64,000 bases of DNA from Corynebacterium durum (GCF_030408675.1 NZ_CP047200.1:1116001-1180000); one strand, 5' to 3'; counted from the first letter of the stretch, positions 8,629-18,332 are shown. Numbers and translations: made by a program. The notes: generated by a model from the sequence alone, not told the origin.

Positions 8629-9660
8629 ATGCGAATTGCGACACTAACTTCTGGTGGTGACTGTCCCGGCCTCAACGCGGTTATCCGAGGAGTCGTCCGC
8701 ACCGCCAGCACCGAATACGGTTCCACAGTTGTTGGTTACGAAGACGGATGGGTCGGTCTTATGGAAGACCGCAGAATTCAGCTCTATGATGACGAACACA
8801 TTGACCGAATCTTGCTGCGCGGCGGAACGATCCTGGGTACCGGGCGTTTGCATCCCGACAAATTTAAAAATGGAATTGAAAAAATTAAAGAAAACCTCGC
8901 TGACGCGGAAATTGACGCGCTGATTCCCATCGGTGGTGAGGGAACGCTGAAAGGCGCGAAATGGCTCGCCGATAACGGGATTCCGGTTGTGGGGGTGCCC
9001 AAGACCATTGATAACGATGTGAACGGCACCGATTTTACCTTCGGTTTTGACACCGCAGTATCCGTGGCAACCGATGCCATTGACCGGTTGCACACTACTG
9101 CTGAATCCCACAACCGTGTGATGATCGTGGAGGTCATGGGTCGGCATGTTGGCTGGATTGCCCTGAACTCCGGCATGGCCGGTGGTGCCCATTACATTGT
9201 TGTCCCCGAAGCCCCATTTGATATTGCCGATATTTGTAAAGCCATGGAACGTCGCTTCCAGATGGGCGAGAAATACGGCATTATTGTGGTCGCCGAGGGG
9301 TCATTGCCCAAGGAAGGCACCATGGAATTCGCCGAGGGCGGTGTGGACCAGTTCGGCCACCGCACATTCAACGGCATTGGCCAGGTCATTGGTGATGAGA
9401 TTCAGAAGCGCCTCGGTCACGATGTGCGCACCACTGTGCTGGGCCACATCCAGCGTGGTGGAACACCCACAGCGTTCGACCGTGTGCTGGCCACTCGTTT
9501 TGGCGTGCATGCCGCCCGCGCCTGCCACACTGGTTCCTTTGGCAAGTGCGTTGCCCTGCGCGGCGAGCACATTGACCTGATCGAACTGGAAGAAGCCGTG
9601 GGTACGCTGAAAACTGTTCCTCTTGGACGCTACCGCACCGCCCAAGCGCTGTTCGGTTAG
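8629..9660 (+). CDS. pfkA: 6-phosphofructokinase
   Basis: A 343-residue phosphofructokinase catalysing fructose 6-phosphate to fructose 1,6-bisphosphate. Visible motifs are [15 protein letters not shown] (8-22), GGEGT (102-106), PKTIDND (124-130, with the catalytic Asp) and [10 protein letters not shown]. Having Gly at the E. coli-104 position together with Lys in PKTIDND is the pattern of actinobacterial ATP-dependent enzymes; PPi-dependent forms have Asp there (family knowledge). ATG 8629 has AGGA nine bases upstream and gives the usual [10 protein letters not shown] start; ATG 8620 would add three residues. The gene ends tail-to-tail with the beta-solenoid gene, overlapping it by four bases. 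Confidence 0.95.
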   Translation: MRIATLTSGGDCPGLNAVIRGVVRTASTEYGSTVVGYEDGWVGLMEDRRIQLYDDEHIDRILLRGGTILGTGRLHPDKFKNGIEKIKENLADAEIDALIPIGGEGTLKGAKWLADNGIPVVGVPKTIDNDVNGTDFTFGFDTAVSVATDAIDRLHTTAESHNRVMIVEVMGRHVGWIALNSGMAGGAHYIVVPEAPFDIADICKAMERRFQMGEKYGIIVVAEGSLPKEGTMEFAEGGVDQFGHRTFNGIGQVIGDEIQKRLGHDVRTTVLGHIQRGGTPTAFDRVLATRFGVHAARACHTGSFGKCVALRGEHIDLIELEEAVGTLKTVPLGRYRTAQALFG

Positions 9661-10544
9661 CTCCAGGTTGACACTCTGTTTCCAATCAAAGCACTTAACG
9701 CCGTATATTCCTGAAGCCACTGGTCGCGCTGTTCGACCGTGGCTTCTTCCCACTTGTCGGCGCGGCGGTGAACCTCTTCGAGAAAATCACTAATGGAGCC
9801 TTCCCAGTCGGTGACTTTGGATTCCACTGTTTTGTTCACCGTCCACTCGCTGATTTTCACCACATGCCCACCGTCCGCAGTGCGAAAAGCAGTGATGTGA
9901 ATGTTGTTGGGGCCGAGGGAAGAAAACGTCATCACATGCCCCGGCTCAAAGATTTCAGCCGTGCCGGAGACAATAGAATAGTTGGTCAGCTCGGCGTTGC
10001 CGGCAACAACAGCGCGACCGCTGACCTGGGATTCGCCACGGATGATGGCATCGCCATAGACACGAGCGCGATCATGAAGTTCAGCGCTGTCGCCGATCAC
10101 GGCATTATCCCCAACAACCACTTTCCCCTGGATCACAGCGTTGCCGCTGATTTCCGCTTTCCCAGAGACCTGCGCCTGCCCAAACAGTTTGGTGTTGCCG
10201 TAGAGCCAGGCCCGGCCGTGGACAATGGCCTGGTCAAAGACCCAGGCATCCCCAAAAACTTGGGTTTGCCCCAGGATCTGTGAGAGCCCAGATACCCGAG
10301 CGTTGCCGTGGACGGTGGCGTTTTCCGCCACGATGGCATTGTCAAACACCCGAGCATGTCCGTGGACTTTCCCCTGGTCGAAGACCCAGCCGCTATCGTC
10401 AAGGTTGGATTCATGCTCGATCCACCCGCCAAGATCGCCCTTTTCCACTCCGATATTGTCAAGGTTGCGGGTTGCGCGGATGCGGTGGAGGGTCACACGG
10501 TTAAGGCGCTGAGTTTCCCCGGTGAATTCGAAATGCTTGCTCAT
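9657..10544 (-). CDS. hexapeptide-repeat beta-solenoid protein (YdcK-like), copy 2
   Basis: A 295-residue protein built mostly of hexapeptide repeats, [VIL]-x-[GD]-x-A-x, running from about residue 50 to 195 ([21 protein letters not shown] and onward), preceded by an [11 protein letters not shown] motif and followed by a non-repetitive C-terminal domain ending in a Trp-rich helix ([12 protein letters not shown]). The repeats predict a left-handed parallel beta helix. No acyltransferase catalytic loop or His is evident, so a structural or binding role is more likely than sugar acetylation. The ATG overlaps the stop of the paralogue upstream (TGATG), so the two are translationally coupled. The 3' end overlaps pfkA by four bases. 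Confidence 0.7.
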   Translation of the reverse strand: MSKHFEFTGETQRLNRVTLHRIRATRNLDNIGVEKGDLGGWIEHESNLDDSGWVFDQGKVHGHARVFDNAIVAENATVHGNARVSGLSQILGQTQVFGDAWVFDQAIVHGRAWLYGNTKLFGQAQVSGKAEISGNAVIQGKVVVGDNAVIGDSAELHDRARVYGDAIIRGESQVSGRAVVAGNAELTNYSIVSGTAEIFEPGHVMTFSSLGPNNIHITAFRTADGGHVVKISEWTVNKTVESKVTDWEGSISDFLEEVHRRADKWEEATVEQRDQWLQEYTALSALIGNRVSTWS

Positions 10545-11464
10545 CAGTGTGTCCCCGCCAGCACACCGGCCCACGCCTGGATGCGCGCGTGGATGAGATG
10601 GTCGAGCTCCTGATACTCATCAAGCCATTGTCGGCGCTGTGCATCGGAGCACTCCCAGCGGCGTGATTGCCTGTGGATTTCCTGCGTAAAGTCGTCCGCG
10701 TCGCCCTGCCAGGTGGTCGCCTTGCTGCTCCCAAGGGTGATTACGTGCCCGCCGCCCGCAGTTCGTAGAACGCTGACCAGAGAATTTGTGGGGCCGAATC
10801 CGGAAGCCACCATGATGTGGTGGGCGCCATGAAGCTCCACATGGTCGGCAATGTCCATGGAATCTCGAATATAGGTGTTGCCTTCAACGGAGGCATCACC
10901 GTGGACTTTGGCATTGCCGTACACCCAACTGCGCCCTGAAATGTGCGCGTTCCCGTAAACTTCAGCGGAGTCAAACACCCAGGAATGGTCGCTGACGTGC
11001 GCTTTCCCGTAGACTTCCGCACTGGCGAACACCTGCGCGTGCCCATAGATGCGGGCATGGTCAAACACTTCCGCCTCGCCGTAGATTTCGGCATTGCCGG
11101 AGATGCGTGCGTTGCCGTACACCCAGGCGTTGGCGGACAGCACCGCGCGCCCGAATACTCGGCCGTTGTCGCTGACTTCGGCCGACCCAGACACGTTGGC
11201 TTGGTCCCCAACTTGGGCGTTACCGCGAACGCGGGCGTCGTCAAGCACTCGGGCACTTCCGTACACTTTGGCCTGGTCATGCACCCATGCGTTGCCGCCG
11301 AGGTTATATTCCGACTCGATCCAACCGCCAAGTTCGCCCGCACGAACCCCATGCTTGTCGACGTCCCGCGTGGCCTGGATGCGTCGTAGGGTTACGCCCT
11401 CAAATCTCAGCGTTTCCCCGGTGAAGGCGAAATGCTTGTCGGCGTGGTGTTTGTTGATAGACAC
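10544..11464 (-). CDS. hexapeptide-repeat beta-solenoid protein (YdcK-like), copy 1
   Basis: A 306-residue paralogue of the following gene. It has the same plan: N-terminal region ending in GELGGWIESEYNLGG, about 25 hexapeptide turns ([VIL]-x-[GD]-x-A-x, for example VYGNARISGNAEIYGEAEVF, residues ~65-205), then a domain with SGFGPTNSLVSVLRTAGGGH and a C-terminal helix with RRWECSDAQRRQW. Escherichia coli YdcK and some phage proteins share this repeat style, but their function is not well defined. No signal peptide or membrane segment is seen. The SDR gene lies 69 bases upstream on the same strand. Confidence 0.7.
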   Translation of the reverse strand: MSINKHHADKHFAFTGETLRFEGVTLRRIQATRDVDKHGVRAGELGGWIESEYNLGGNAWVHDQAKVYGSARVLDDARVRGNAQVGDQANVSGSAEVSDNGRVFGRAVLSANAWVYGNARISGNAEIYGEAEVFDHARIYGHAQVFASAEVYGKAHVSDHSWVFDSAEVYGNAHISGRSWVYGNAKVHGDASVEGNTYIRDSMDIADHVELHGAHHIMVASGFGPTNSLVSVLRTAGGGHVITLGSSKATTWQGDADDFTQEIHRQSRRWECSDAQRRQWLDEYQELDHLIHARIQAWAGVLAGTH

Positions 11465-11475
11465 GCATCCTAGTT

Positions 11476-11523
11476 TAGGAACCCTGTTTTAGAGCGTGAT
11501 CTGATTAACCAAAGAGGTTCCTA
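11476..11523 (-). terminator. inverted repeat between SDR and beta-solenoid genes
   Basis: TAGGAACC (11476-11483) and GGTTCCTA (11516-11523) form an 8-bp inverted repeat around a 32-base centre. On the minus strand it lies after the SDR stop and before the beta-solenoid start. It could be a weak terminator or an operator; there is no clean T-run. Confidence 0.3.
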
Positions 11524-11533
11524 GGAAGGTGCT

Positions 11534-12361
11534 TTAGCGTCGCACACCAAATACTATGCTGACAACATAATCAAAGGCGCGATCGGGGAGGATTCGACGC
11601 AGAATTACCAGCGGTTTTCCCCCGAACCCGACCACGTAGCGGGTGCGTGGCTTGCGGGCTGTGACGATTTTTTTCACGGTGTCAGCGATGACACTGGGCG
11701 GGGACAGGCGCTTGGCGGTTGATTCGGAGCGCATCCAACCAGCCACGGCCTCGACCTGAGCAGCGTAGGCGCTGCCCTCGGCGGTTCCTTCCAGGTGATC
11801 TGCAGTAATCCCGGGCCATTCAGTGCGGATACCACCGGGTTGAATGACAACAACATCGATGCCGAAAGGCGCGGTTTCCATGCGGAGTGCGTCACTCAAC
11901 GCCTCAACGGCGTGTTTGCTGGCGTGATACCAGCCACCCAGCGGATTGGTGAGTCGACCACCCACGGAGGAGATGTTGATGATGGTGCCGGATCGTTGGG
12001 CGCGCATGTAGGGGAGAACAAGTTGAATCAGGCGTGCTAGGCCAAAAACATTGACCTCGAACTGGTGACGAGCCTCGTCCATAGGTATGTCTTCGATGGC
12101 TCCGTAGGATCCGTAGCCGGCGTTGTTGATCAGGACGTCGATATGGCCCGTTTCGGTGATGATTTTCTCGATGCCGCTGGTTATGGATTCATCGTCGGTG
12201 ACATCCATGGTTAAGGCATGGATTCCTGTAGTGGCGAGCTGTTCTAGTCGGTCGGTGCGGCGTGCGGCGGCGTAGACGGTGTAGCCGAGCTTGTGGAGTG
12301 TACGTGCGATCTCTTCGCCCATGCCGGACGATGCACCTGTGACGAGTGCTGTTTTTGGCAT
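11534..12361 (-). CDS. short-chain dehydrogenase/reductase (SDR)
   Basis: A 275-residue classical SDR. The NAD(P)-binding motif is VTGASSGMGEEIA (TGxxxGxG, residues 7-19), NNAGYGS follows around residue 80, and the catalytic Ser-Tyr-Lys set appears as NISSVGG and YHASKHAVEAL (Tyr ~150, Lys ~154). The ARR after the second strand (YAAARRTDR) suggests NADPH preference. The substrate is unknown. GAGGAG lies eight bases before the ATG. It is divergent from a TetR regulator, and the shared intergenic region has two operator-like repeats, so it is probably repressed by that TetR protein and induced by its ligand. Confidence 0.85.
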   Translation of the reverse strand: MPKTALVTGASSGMGEEIARTLHKLGYTVYAAARRTDRLEQLATTGIHALTMDVTDDESITSGIEKIITETGHIDVLINNAGYGSYGAIEDIPMDEARHQFEVNVFGLARLIQLVLPYMRAQRSGTIINISSVGGRLTNPLGGWYHASKHAVEALSDALRMETAPFGIDVVVIQPGGIRTEWPGITADHLEGTAEGSAYAAQVEAVAGWMRSESTAKRLSPPSVIADTVKKIVTARKPRTRYVVGFGGKPLVILRRILPDRAFDYVVSIVFGVRR

Positions 12362-12388
12362 GATGGTATCTCCTCAATGATATATAAT

Positions 12389-12428
12389 GTGAACAATGAT
12401 TCATTTTATATTGTGAACCGTCATTCAC
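12389..12428. promoter_or_regulatory. probable TetR operator: two GTGAA-N6-TTCAY inverted repeats
   Basis: Between the SDR and tetR starts are two copies of one 16-bp element: GTGAACAATGATTCAT (12389-12404) and GTGAACCGTCATTCAC (12413-12428). The second is a perfect GTGAA-N6-TTCAC palindrome, the first has one mismatch, and they begin 24 bp apart. Position and symmetry fit a TetR-family dimer site that covers both divergent promoters. Confidence 0.6.
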
Positions 12429-12482
12429 TTTATTGCAACCTCTTTGTTCAGAGCAGATATAATGCACACAGAAGGGTCGGCC

Positions 12483-13046
12483 ATGACACCGCCACGACAA
12501 CATCGCGCTGACGCGGCGCGCAACCGCATCACCATCATGAACGTTGCGCGCCAACAAATCACCGAATACGGCCCTGATGTCAGTATGAGTCAGATAGCCG
12601 CAGCGGCGGGAGTGGCAGTAGGAACCCTTTACCGGCACTTTCCTACCAAAGCCGACCTCGTGGCTATGGTTGTTGCTGACAGCGTTGACGAACTTGCCCG
12701 CGCGGCCGATGCCGCATGGCAACGCGTACATACTGGGACAACGGAACCCGCAGACGAGCTGCTTGAGTTTATAAGTCACTTTCTTGACGTCACTGCTCAC
12801 AACAAAGCGATCAAAGCCGCAGCCCGCGCCTTAGGTGCCACCCCTGACTACTCTGACGCGGAACGACAGGCAGTCGCCGCTTTGTCAAGCATTATCGATG
12901 CAGGAAAAAAGGCAAAAACCCTTCGCGCAGACCTCACTGTGAGAGATATTTACCTTCTTACATTCCATCTTCCCGCAGACATGTCAGCAGAGGACCGTCG
13001 CCGCTGGCTCGAACTTATACGGCCTGGGTTGCTCCGGGAGGAATAA
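12483..13046 (+). CDS. TetR-family transcriptional regulator
   Basis: A 187-residue repressor. The N-terminal helix-turn-helix reads VSMSQIAAAAGVAVGTLYRHFPTKADLV (residues ~36-63), the standard TetR pattern; the rest is an all-helical ligand-binding domain with LTVRDIYLLTFHLP near the end. ATG 12483 follows AGAAGGG; ATG 12462 and TTG 12444 are in-frame alternatives further upstream. It is divergent from the SDR gene, and both starts flank the two palindromes at 12389-12428, so autoregulation and SDR repression are likely (inference). Confidence 0.85.
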   Translation: MTPPRQHRADAARNRITIMNVARQQITEYGPDVSMSQIAAAAGVAVGTLYRHFPTKADLVAMVVADSVDELARAADAAWQRVHTGTTEPADELLEFISHFLDVTAHNKAIKAAARALGATPDYSDAERQAVAALSSIIDAGKKAKTLRADLTVRDIYLLTFHLPADMSAEDRRRWLELIRPGLLREE

Positions 13047-13145
13047 GGCGGTAACCATGACGCGGCGTCGATAAGCGGCAGTCGAAGCGCACCCAGCGCC
13101 ACCCAAACCCGACTGCACCCAGGGCAGACGGTATAGTGTGACGGT

Positions 13146-14651
13146 ATGACTGCAGCCGTTTACGACCTCATGGATTACGACGACGTTCTGGAGAAATACG
13201 ACCCCGTCATGGGCATGGAAGTGCACGTTGAGCTGGCGACAGAAACGAAAATGTTTTCCGCAAGCTCCGCGCACTTCGGGGCGGAACCCAACTCCAACGT
13301 CGATCCCGTGAGCCTCGGCCTCCCGGGGGCGCTACCCGTGGTCAACGCCAAAGGCGTCGAATGGGCCATTAAAATCGGGCTGGCTTTGAACTGCTCTATT
13401 GCGGAATCCTCACGCTTTGCCAGGAAGAACTACTTCTACCCGGACCAGCCGAAAAACTACCAAATCTCCCAGTACGACGAACCCATCGCCTACGACGGCT
13501 ACCTTGACGTCGTGCTCGACGACGGCACGGAATGGCGCGTGGAAATTGAACGCGCCCACATGGAGGAAGACACCGGCAAGCTCACCCACCTCGGCGGTGC
13601 CGACGGACGCATCCACGGCGCAACAAGCTCGCTTGTGGACTGCAACCGCGCCGGTGTGCCCCTCATTGAGATTGTGACCAAACCCATCGAAGGCGCAGGG
13701 GAGCGCGCCCCTGAGGTTGCCCGCGCCTACGTCTCTGCGCTGCGTGACCTGGTGAAAGCCCTGGACGTGTCCGATGCGCGCATGGATCAGGGGTCTATGC
13801 GCGTGGATTCCAACGTCTCGCTCCGCCCGAAAGGCACCACTGAGTTTGGTACCCGCACGGAAACCAAAAATATCAACTCGCTGCGGTCTGTTGAACAGGC
13901 CGTGCGTTTTGAGATGCAGCGTCAGGCCCAGGTGCTGGAAGACGGTGGCGAGATCATCCAGGAAACCCGCCACTACCAGGAGACAGACGGTTCCACCAGC
14001 CCTGGACGGTTGAAGGAAACCGCCGAGGACTACCGTTACTTCAACGACCCCGACCTGCCCCCGGTCATTGCCCCGCGTGAATGGGTGGAAGAAATTCGTG
14101 CCACTCTGCCCGAGCTGCCGTGGGTACGTAAGGCCCGCATCCAGAAGGAATGGGGGCTTTCCGACGCCGAGATGCGTGACCTGATCAACGCTGGTGCGCT
14201 TGACCTGATCATTGACACCGTTGAGGCCGGTGCCACCTCTGGGGAGGCACGTTCCTGGTGGGTGTCTTACCTCGCCCAGAAAGCCAACGCCGCTGGTGTA
14301 GAGCTTGCGGATCTGGCCATCACCCCCGCCCAGGTCGCTGAGGTCGTGGGTTTGGTTAAGGAAGGCAAGCTCACCAACAAGCTCGCCCGCGCCGCCGTTG
14401 ATGGTGTGCTCGATGGGGAAGGGACCGTCGCCGAGGTCATCAAGGCACGTGGGCTTGAGGTGGTGCGTGACGACGCCGCGATTGAAAAGGCCGTGGACGA
14501 AGCACTGGCCGCCAACCCTGACATTGTGGAAAAGATCCGTGGCGGGAACGCCAAGGCCGGCGGTGCCATTGTCGGCGCGGTGATGAAAGCCACACGTGGC
14601 AAGGCCGACCCCGCGCTGGTGAACAAACTCATCGCGGAGAAGACGAAGTAA
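13146..14651 (+). CDS. gatB: aspartyl/glutamyl-tRNA amidotransferase subunit B
   Basis: A 501-residue GatB, part of the GatCAB amidotransferase that converts misacylated Glu-tRNA(Gln) and Asp-tRNA(Asn) to Gln- and Asn-tRNA. It shows GMEVHVEL, the GALPVVN and [19 protein letters not shown] signatures, [21 protein letters not shown], and the YqeY-like tail domain ([34 protein letters not shown]). A TATAGT box eight bases before ATG 13146 suggests a leaderless transcript. GatA and GatC are not in the window. The gene lies near pfkA, as in relatives, but here four genes intervene. A terminator follows. Confidence 0.97.
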   Translation: MTAAVYDLMDYDDVLEKYDPVMGMEVHVELATETKMFSASSAHFGAEPNSNVDPVSLGLPGALPVVNAKGVEWAIKIGLALNCSIAESSRFARKNYFYPDQPKNYQISQYDEPIAYDGYLDVVLDDGTEWRVEIERAHMEEDTGKLTHLGGADGRIHGATSSLVDCNRAGVPLIEIVTKPIEGAGERAPEVARAYVSALRDLVKALDVSDARMDQGSMRVDSNVSLRPKGTTEFGTRTETKNINSLRSVEQAVRFEMQRQAQVLEDGGEIIQETRHYQETDGSTSPGRLKETAEDYRYFNDPDLPPVIAPREWVEEIRATLPELPWVRKARIQKEWGLSDAEMRDLINAGALDLIIDTVEAGATSGEARSWWVSYLAQKANAAGVELADLAITPAQVAEVVGLVKEGKLTNKLARAAVDGVLDGEGTVAEVIKARGLEVVRDDAAIEKAVDEALAANPDIVEKIRGGNAKAGGAIVGAVMKATRGKADPALVNKLIAEKTK

Positions 14652-14663
14652 GTAGAACAATAG

Positions 14664-14705
14664 AAAAATCGGGCCGTTCCTTATCAAGGGGAGGCCCGAT
14701 TTTTC
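14664..14705 (+). terminator. Rho-independent terminator after gatB (bidirectional)
   Basis: AAAAATCGGGCC at 14664-14675 pairs with GGCCCGATTTTT at 14693-14704, a strong GC stem with flanking A and T runs. It serves gatB and, on the other strand, the convergent hchA gene that ends at 14713. Confidence 0.9.
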
Positions 14706-14712
14706 TGCGGGT

Positions 14713-15597
14713 TTACTTGTCCCGCTTGGCTGCCTGCTCTAGTAGGGCCTCAGCCGACATGATGCCCAGCTGGTTGGAGGCCAGGGGGCTGTCGCCGGTC
14801 AGCAGGTTGCGGTCGCGGTGGACAGCACCAGTCATATCCTGGTTGAGGATGGTGATGCCCTGCTTCTCCAGGGATTCACCCAAGTACCATTTCAATTCAC
14901 CGGGGATGTATCCGATGTCGCGGTTGGCACCACGGTCAAGTACATCGGGGAAGACGCAGATGCTGTAGCCGTCGAAGCGTGAGGCGTCACGATTCAGGCC
15001 GGACGCCGCGAGGGCGGCGGGGCCGTGGCAGAGGGTGATGATGAGGCGGTCGTCGTCAAGCGCCCAATCCAGCACCTTCTGCATGACGGGGCTGTGCGGC
15101 AGGTCGTTCATCGCGCCGTGGCCACCAGGGATGAAAACTGCCAGGTAGTCGGAATCCTCTCCGAGGTTGGCGGCGATGTCCTGCAGGCTCAGGGGGTTCT
15201 TGAGCTTGGGCTTGAACTTTTCGTAGGTTTCAGCAATGGTCGGGTCGTCGCTGGGGAAGGCCCAGAGTTCCAGCTTGACGGGGTTGCCGCCCAGGGTAGC
15301 GATGTCCACGTCGAAACCTGCGGCGTGCATGTGGTGCAGTGGCAGCAGCATCTCTACCGGGTGGTTGCCGGTGGAGAAGAAGGTGCCGTTGCGCATCATC
15401 ATGTAGCGTTCTTCTGTGCCGATCATCAGGATCTTCCAGCGTCCACCGGTGTACTCACCGGCGTGGCGAACGCCATCGAAGTCGGTGCGCGCGGGCACGT
15501 ACTGCGAAAGGGAATATGGGGACGGGAAGAACGCGTTGTCCTCCGCCGGATCGGGTGTGGGCGTGCGGTCGTTTGTTGCGCCATTTGCAGTGGACAT
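14713..15597 (-). CDS. hchA: HchA/Hsp31-type glyoxalase III, DJ-1/PfpI superfamily
   Basis: A 294-residue protein of the Hsp31 clade. It carries the catalytic Glu in [12 protein letters not shown] (residue ~82), the nucleophilic elbow ITLCHGP with Cys ~190 and adjacent His 191, and the Hsp31-specific insertion around [17 protein letters not shown]. Family members convert methylglyoxal to lactate without glutathione and have been described as chaperones and as deglycases; the last is debated. GAGGGAG precedes the ATG at 15597, which is preferred over an upstream in-frame ATG at 15615. It is cytoplasmic and convergent with gatB. Confidence 0.88.
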   Translation of the reverse strand: MSTANGATNDRTPTPDPAEDNAFFPSPYSLSQYVPARTDFDGVRHAGEYTGGRWKILMIGTEERYMMMRNGTFFSTGNHPVEMLLPLHHMHAAGFDVDIATLGGNPVKLELWAFPSDDPTIAETYEKFKPKLKNPLSLQDIAANLGEDSDYLAVFIPGGHGAMNDLPHSPVMQKVLDWALDDDRLIITLCHGPAALAASGLNRDASRFDGYSICVFPDVLDRGANRDIGYIPGELKWYLGESLEKQGITILNQDMTGAVHRDRNLLTGDSPLASNQLGIMSAEALLEQAAKRDK

Positions 15598-15699
15598 ATA
15601 GAAAAACTCCCTCAATGGTGTTGGGATTGTTAGCTTTCACTGAATAGTGAATGCAGCCACGTTAACGTATAACCACTGAGGTAGCCAAGTTTGTATCAG

Positions 15700-16404
15700 T
15701 TAGTGCATGAGCAGCCGGAAAGCAATACCGATCATGACAAAGCCAATGACCACGTTGAGGCCCTGCCACACGCGGTGATTGGATAGTGGCTTGGATAGCT
15801 TTGCGGCACCGTAACCAATGAGGGGGAACCACACGGTACTTGCTGCTAACACACCAGCGGTGAAGTGCCAGCGCCCCGGGTCACCATACTGGTTGGCGAT
15901 GCCACCGAGCATCACCAGCGTATCCACATAGGCGGCCGGGTTCAGCCAGGTAAACACTAGCGCTGCAATGACTGGCTTTACCCAATCTGGCTGAGTCTTC
16001 GCTGGTGCCGTGGTCCGCTGGGCGACCGCCACCCCACCTGCGCCATTATCGGTGCCGGAGGTGGAAACGAGTGTTTCGCCGTTGTCCGGTGTGCTGGGGG
16101 TGGACTCATCCACCGTCAGCGAGTGCGATTTCAGGGCGTCGCGGAAGCAAGTGTAGGCAAAGTAGAGAAGGTAGAAAAAGCCCAGCCATTTCAGTGCTAC
16201 AAGGACAATCGGGGCTTTCTCCACAATCACGCCAACTCCGAGCGTGCCGCCGACAATAAGGAAAACATCACTGATCAGGCATACTGCAATGACATGGGTG
16301 ACGGCCACGCGTTTGAGACCCTGGCGAAGCAGGAGTGCGTTTTGTGGGCCGATGGCAATGATCAGGGAGAGTCCCGTGATAAACCCGTTCAGTGCGATGC
16401 TCAT
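15700..16404 (-). CDS. lysE: LysE-family basic amino-acid exporter
   Basis: A 234-residue membrane protein with the LysE hallmarks: N-terminal GLSLIIAIGPQNALLLRQGL, the FTWLNPAAYVDT block in the second half and about six membrane segments. A hydrophilic loop of roughly 45 residues (95-140, Ser/Thr/Gly-rich) separates the halves. LysE exports L-lysine and L-arginine in Corynebacterium. It is divergent from a LysG-type regulator, the classical arrangement, so it is probably induced by intracellular basic amino acids. Confidence 0.92.
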   Translation of the reverse strand: MSIALNGFITGLSLIIAIGPQNALLLRQGLKRVAVTHVIAVCLISDVFLIVGGTLGVGVIVEKAPIVLVALKWLGFFYLLYFAYTCFRDALKSHSLTVDESTPSTPDNGETLVSTSGTDNGAGGVAVAQRTTAPAKTQPDWVKPVIAALVFTWLNPAAYVDTLVMLGGIANQYGDPGRWHFTAGVLAASTVWFPLIGYGAAKLSKPLSNHRVWQGLNVVIGFVMIGIAFRLLMH

Positions 16405-16475
16405 GGCGTCCAGTAAACCAACGCTATGCTTTTAAGTAAAATTAATCTTATTTAAGTTGATTAAGGATTGCTTAC
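16405..16475. promoter_or_regulatory. lysE-lysG divergent control region
   Basis: The 71-base gap between the divergent lysE and lysG starts is AT-rich, with TTAAGTAAAATTAATCTTAT (16433-16452) followed by TTAAGTTGATTAAGG. The partly symmetric TTAA/TTAA pattern is the expected place for LysG binding; no exact consensus is claimed. Confidence 0.45.
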
Positions 16476-17357
16476 GTGAACTCGAAACACATGGCCACGC
16501 TGCTGGCCGTCCTTGACCAAGGCAGCTTTGAGGCCGCCGCTGACCACCTAGGCATCACGCCTTCCGCAGTGAGTCAACGCATCAAGGCTCTGGAAAAAGA
16601 GGCGGGTCGAGTGTTGGTTCGGCGGTCCACGCCCGCCACCGCAACAGAGGCAGGGGAGGTGCTTGCGCAAACAGCCCGGCGTATGGCGCTGCTGCAGGCG
16701 GAAACCGACGCCATGATGCACGGTCGACTTGCCCGGGTGCCGCTGAGCGTGGCCATTAACGCCGACTCGCTAGCCACCTGGTTCCGCCCGGTGTTGGCTG
16801 AAGTGGCGCGATGGGACTCCGCCTCACTGCGTTTGCGGGTTGAGGACGAATCACAATCGTTGCATTTGCTCCGCAGCGGCGACTGCCTCGGCGCAGTGAC
16901 TCGCGAATCAAAGGCCGTGTCAGGTTGTGAGGTGCATCCGCTGGGGGAGATGCACTACTTTTCCGTTGCTAGCCCCGAGTTCCGTGACCGCTTTATCCAC
17001 GACGGCACGCTCGACTGGGCCGCGATGCCCGCACTGCGCTACGGTCCCAACGACAAGCTCCAAGACGAAGACTTGATCGGCCGGGTCGAGGAATTTCCGC
17101 GACATCGGCGCATCTCCCAAATTCCGTCGTCGGAGGGGTTTCTAGAGGCAGCACGCGTGGGCCTGGGTTGGGCTTTGGTCTCGCATCTGCAAGCCCGGCC
17201 CGCACTTGATTCCGGTGACCTGGTGCTTCTCGACGACCGCGTCTCCCGTGTTCCGCTCTATTGGCAGCACTGGCGGCTCGAATCACCGCTGCTCCAGCGC
17301 CTCAGCCAAGCGGTGATCAGTGCTGCGCGTGAGGCGCTAGTGTCCTCGCCTGCTTAG
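16476..17357 (+). CDS. lysG: LysR-type activator of lysE (LysG/ArgP)
   Basis: A 293-residue LysR-type regulator. The N-terminal HTH reads GSFEAAADHLGITPSAVSQRIKALEKEAG, and the effector domain contains the ArgP/LysG-typical EVHPLGEMHYFSVASPEF. GTG 16476 is preceded by AAGGA at good spacing. Divergent position to lysE fixes the assignment: LysG senses lysine, arginine or histidine and activates lysE. The last 21 bases overlap tail-to-tail with the next gene on the minus strand, so there is no terminator between them. Confidence 0.92.
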   Translation: MNSKHMATLLAVLDQGSFEAAADHLGITPSAVSQRIKALEKEAGRVLVRRSTPATATEAGEVLAQTARRMALLQAETDAMMHGRLARVPLSVAINADSLATWFRPVLAEVARWDSASLRLRVEDESQSLHLLRSGDCLGAVTRESKAVSGCEVHPLGEMHYFSVASPEFRDRFIHDGTLDWAAMPALRYGPNDKLQDEDLIGRVEEFPRHRRISQIPSSEGFLEAARVGLGWALVSHLQARPALDSGDLVLLDDRVSRVPLYWQHWRLESPLLQRLSQAVISAAREALVSSPA

Positions 17358-18332
17358 CTGCTCGCGATGATGCGGGGAGGCGAACTGGCTGGTGTCCGGG
17401 CCTTTCGGAACAATTCCGGTGGGGTTGATATCCCGGTGAACAATGTAATAGTGCTCTTTGATCTGCTGAAAATCCGTGGTGTCACCGAACCCGGGTGTTT
17501 GGTAGAGGTCGCGGAGGTAGCCCCAGAGATGAGGCATGTCGCTGATGCGGTTGCGGTTGCACTTGAAATGGTTGTGGTACACGGCGTCGAAACGCACCAG
17601 GGTGGGGAACAGGCGAACATCAGCCTCGGTGATGCGATCGCCCATGAGGTAACGGTTATCGGCCAAGCGCTCCTCAAGGGTGTCTAGTGCCCCAAACAGC
17701 TGGTCAAAAGCGTTGTTGTAGGCGTCCTGGGAGCCGGAGAAACCACAGCGGTACACGCCGTTATTGATGGTGGTGAACATCACGGCATTGAGTTCGTCAA
17801 TCTCGGGGCGCAGGTCCTCGGGATACAGATCTGGGGCATCTGGCTTGTGGTACTGGTGCCACTCGGTAGAAAAATCTAGGGTCATAGAAGCGTAATCGTT
17901 GGTGACTACTGTTCCTGTGGGGACATCCACGATGGCGGGCACTGTGATGCCGCGGGGATAGTTAGGGAAGCGCTTGAAGTAGGCGTCCTGCAAACGCGAA
18001 ATCCCCAGTACCGGGTCTACACCATCTGGGTCGAGGTCAAAGTTCCAAGACCGCACGTCATGGGTCGGGGCTGCGAGCCCCAGTGAGATGACCTTGTCCA
18101 GCCCCAGCAAGCTGCGCACAATCACCGTGCGGTGCGCCCACGGGCAGGCGCGGGCGGCGATCAGGCGATATCGGTTCGGTTCTACAGGCCAGTGGAACGT
18201 GCCGTCCAACTGAGCGGTTGGGATTCCGGGGTGTGCGCTGGCGACAATTCGGTCCGATATGTAGGTGGTATCGCGAATGAATTCGCCGCCTGTTGCCACA
18301 TATTTTCCCTGGTCCTGTGAAATTAAAGTCAT
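17337..18332 (-). CDS. glutathione S-transferase-like (glutathionyl-hydroquinone reductase / YqjG-ECM4 family)
   Basis: A 331-residue protein of the xi-class GST family. The thioredoxin-like domain has the catalytic motif RACPWAHRTVIVRSLLGL (Cys ~62) and the C-terminal helical domain holds the GDRITEADVRLFPTLVRFDAVYHNHFKCN block. Family enzymes reduce glutathionyl-hydroquinones; corynebacteria make mycothiol instead of glutathione, so a mycothiol-dependent reaction is expected (inference). ATG 18332 follows AAAGAAGAG. The gene is divergent from the DoxX-family gene and overlaps the end of lysG by 21 bases. Confidence 0.85.
   Translation of the reverse strand: MTLISQDQGKYVATGGEFIRDTTYISDRIVASAHPGIPTAQLDGTFHWPVEPNRYRLIAARACPWAHRTVIVRSLLGLDKVISLGLAAPTHDVRSWNFDLDPDGVDPVLGISRLQDAYFKRFPNYPRGITVPAIVDVPTGTVVTNDYASMTLDFSTEWHQYHKPDAPDLYPEDLRPEIDELNAVMFTTINNGVYRCGFSGSQDAYNNAFDQLFGALDTLEERLADNRYLMGDRITEADVRLFPTLVRFDAVYHNHFKCNRNRISDMPHLWGYLRDLYQTPGFGDTTDFQQIKEHYYIVHRDINPTGIVPKGPDTSQFASPHHREQLSRRGH

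Noticed and set aside
9657..11464. Sugar acetyl- or acyltransferase activity for the hexapeptide-repeat proteins, or a prophage
   Set aside because: No catalytic His loop is seen, and no phage structural, integrase or lysis genes are nearby.
13410..14687. 425-residue open frame antisense to gatB
   Set aside because: It is the shadow of a GC-rich conserved gene, has no ribosome site and no recognisable domain.
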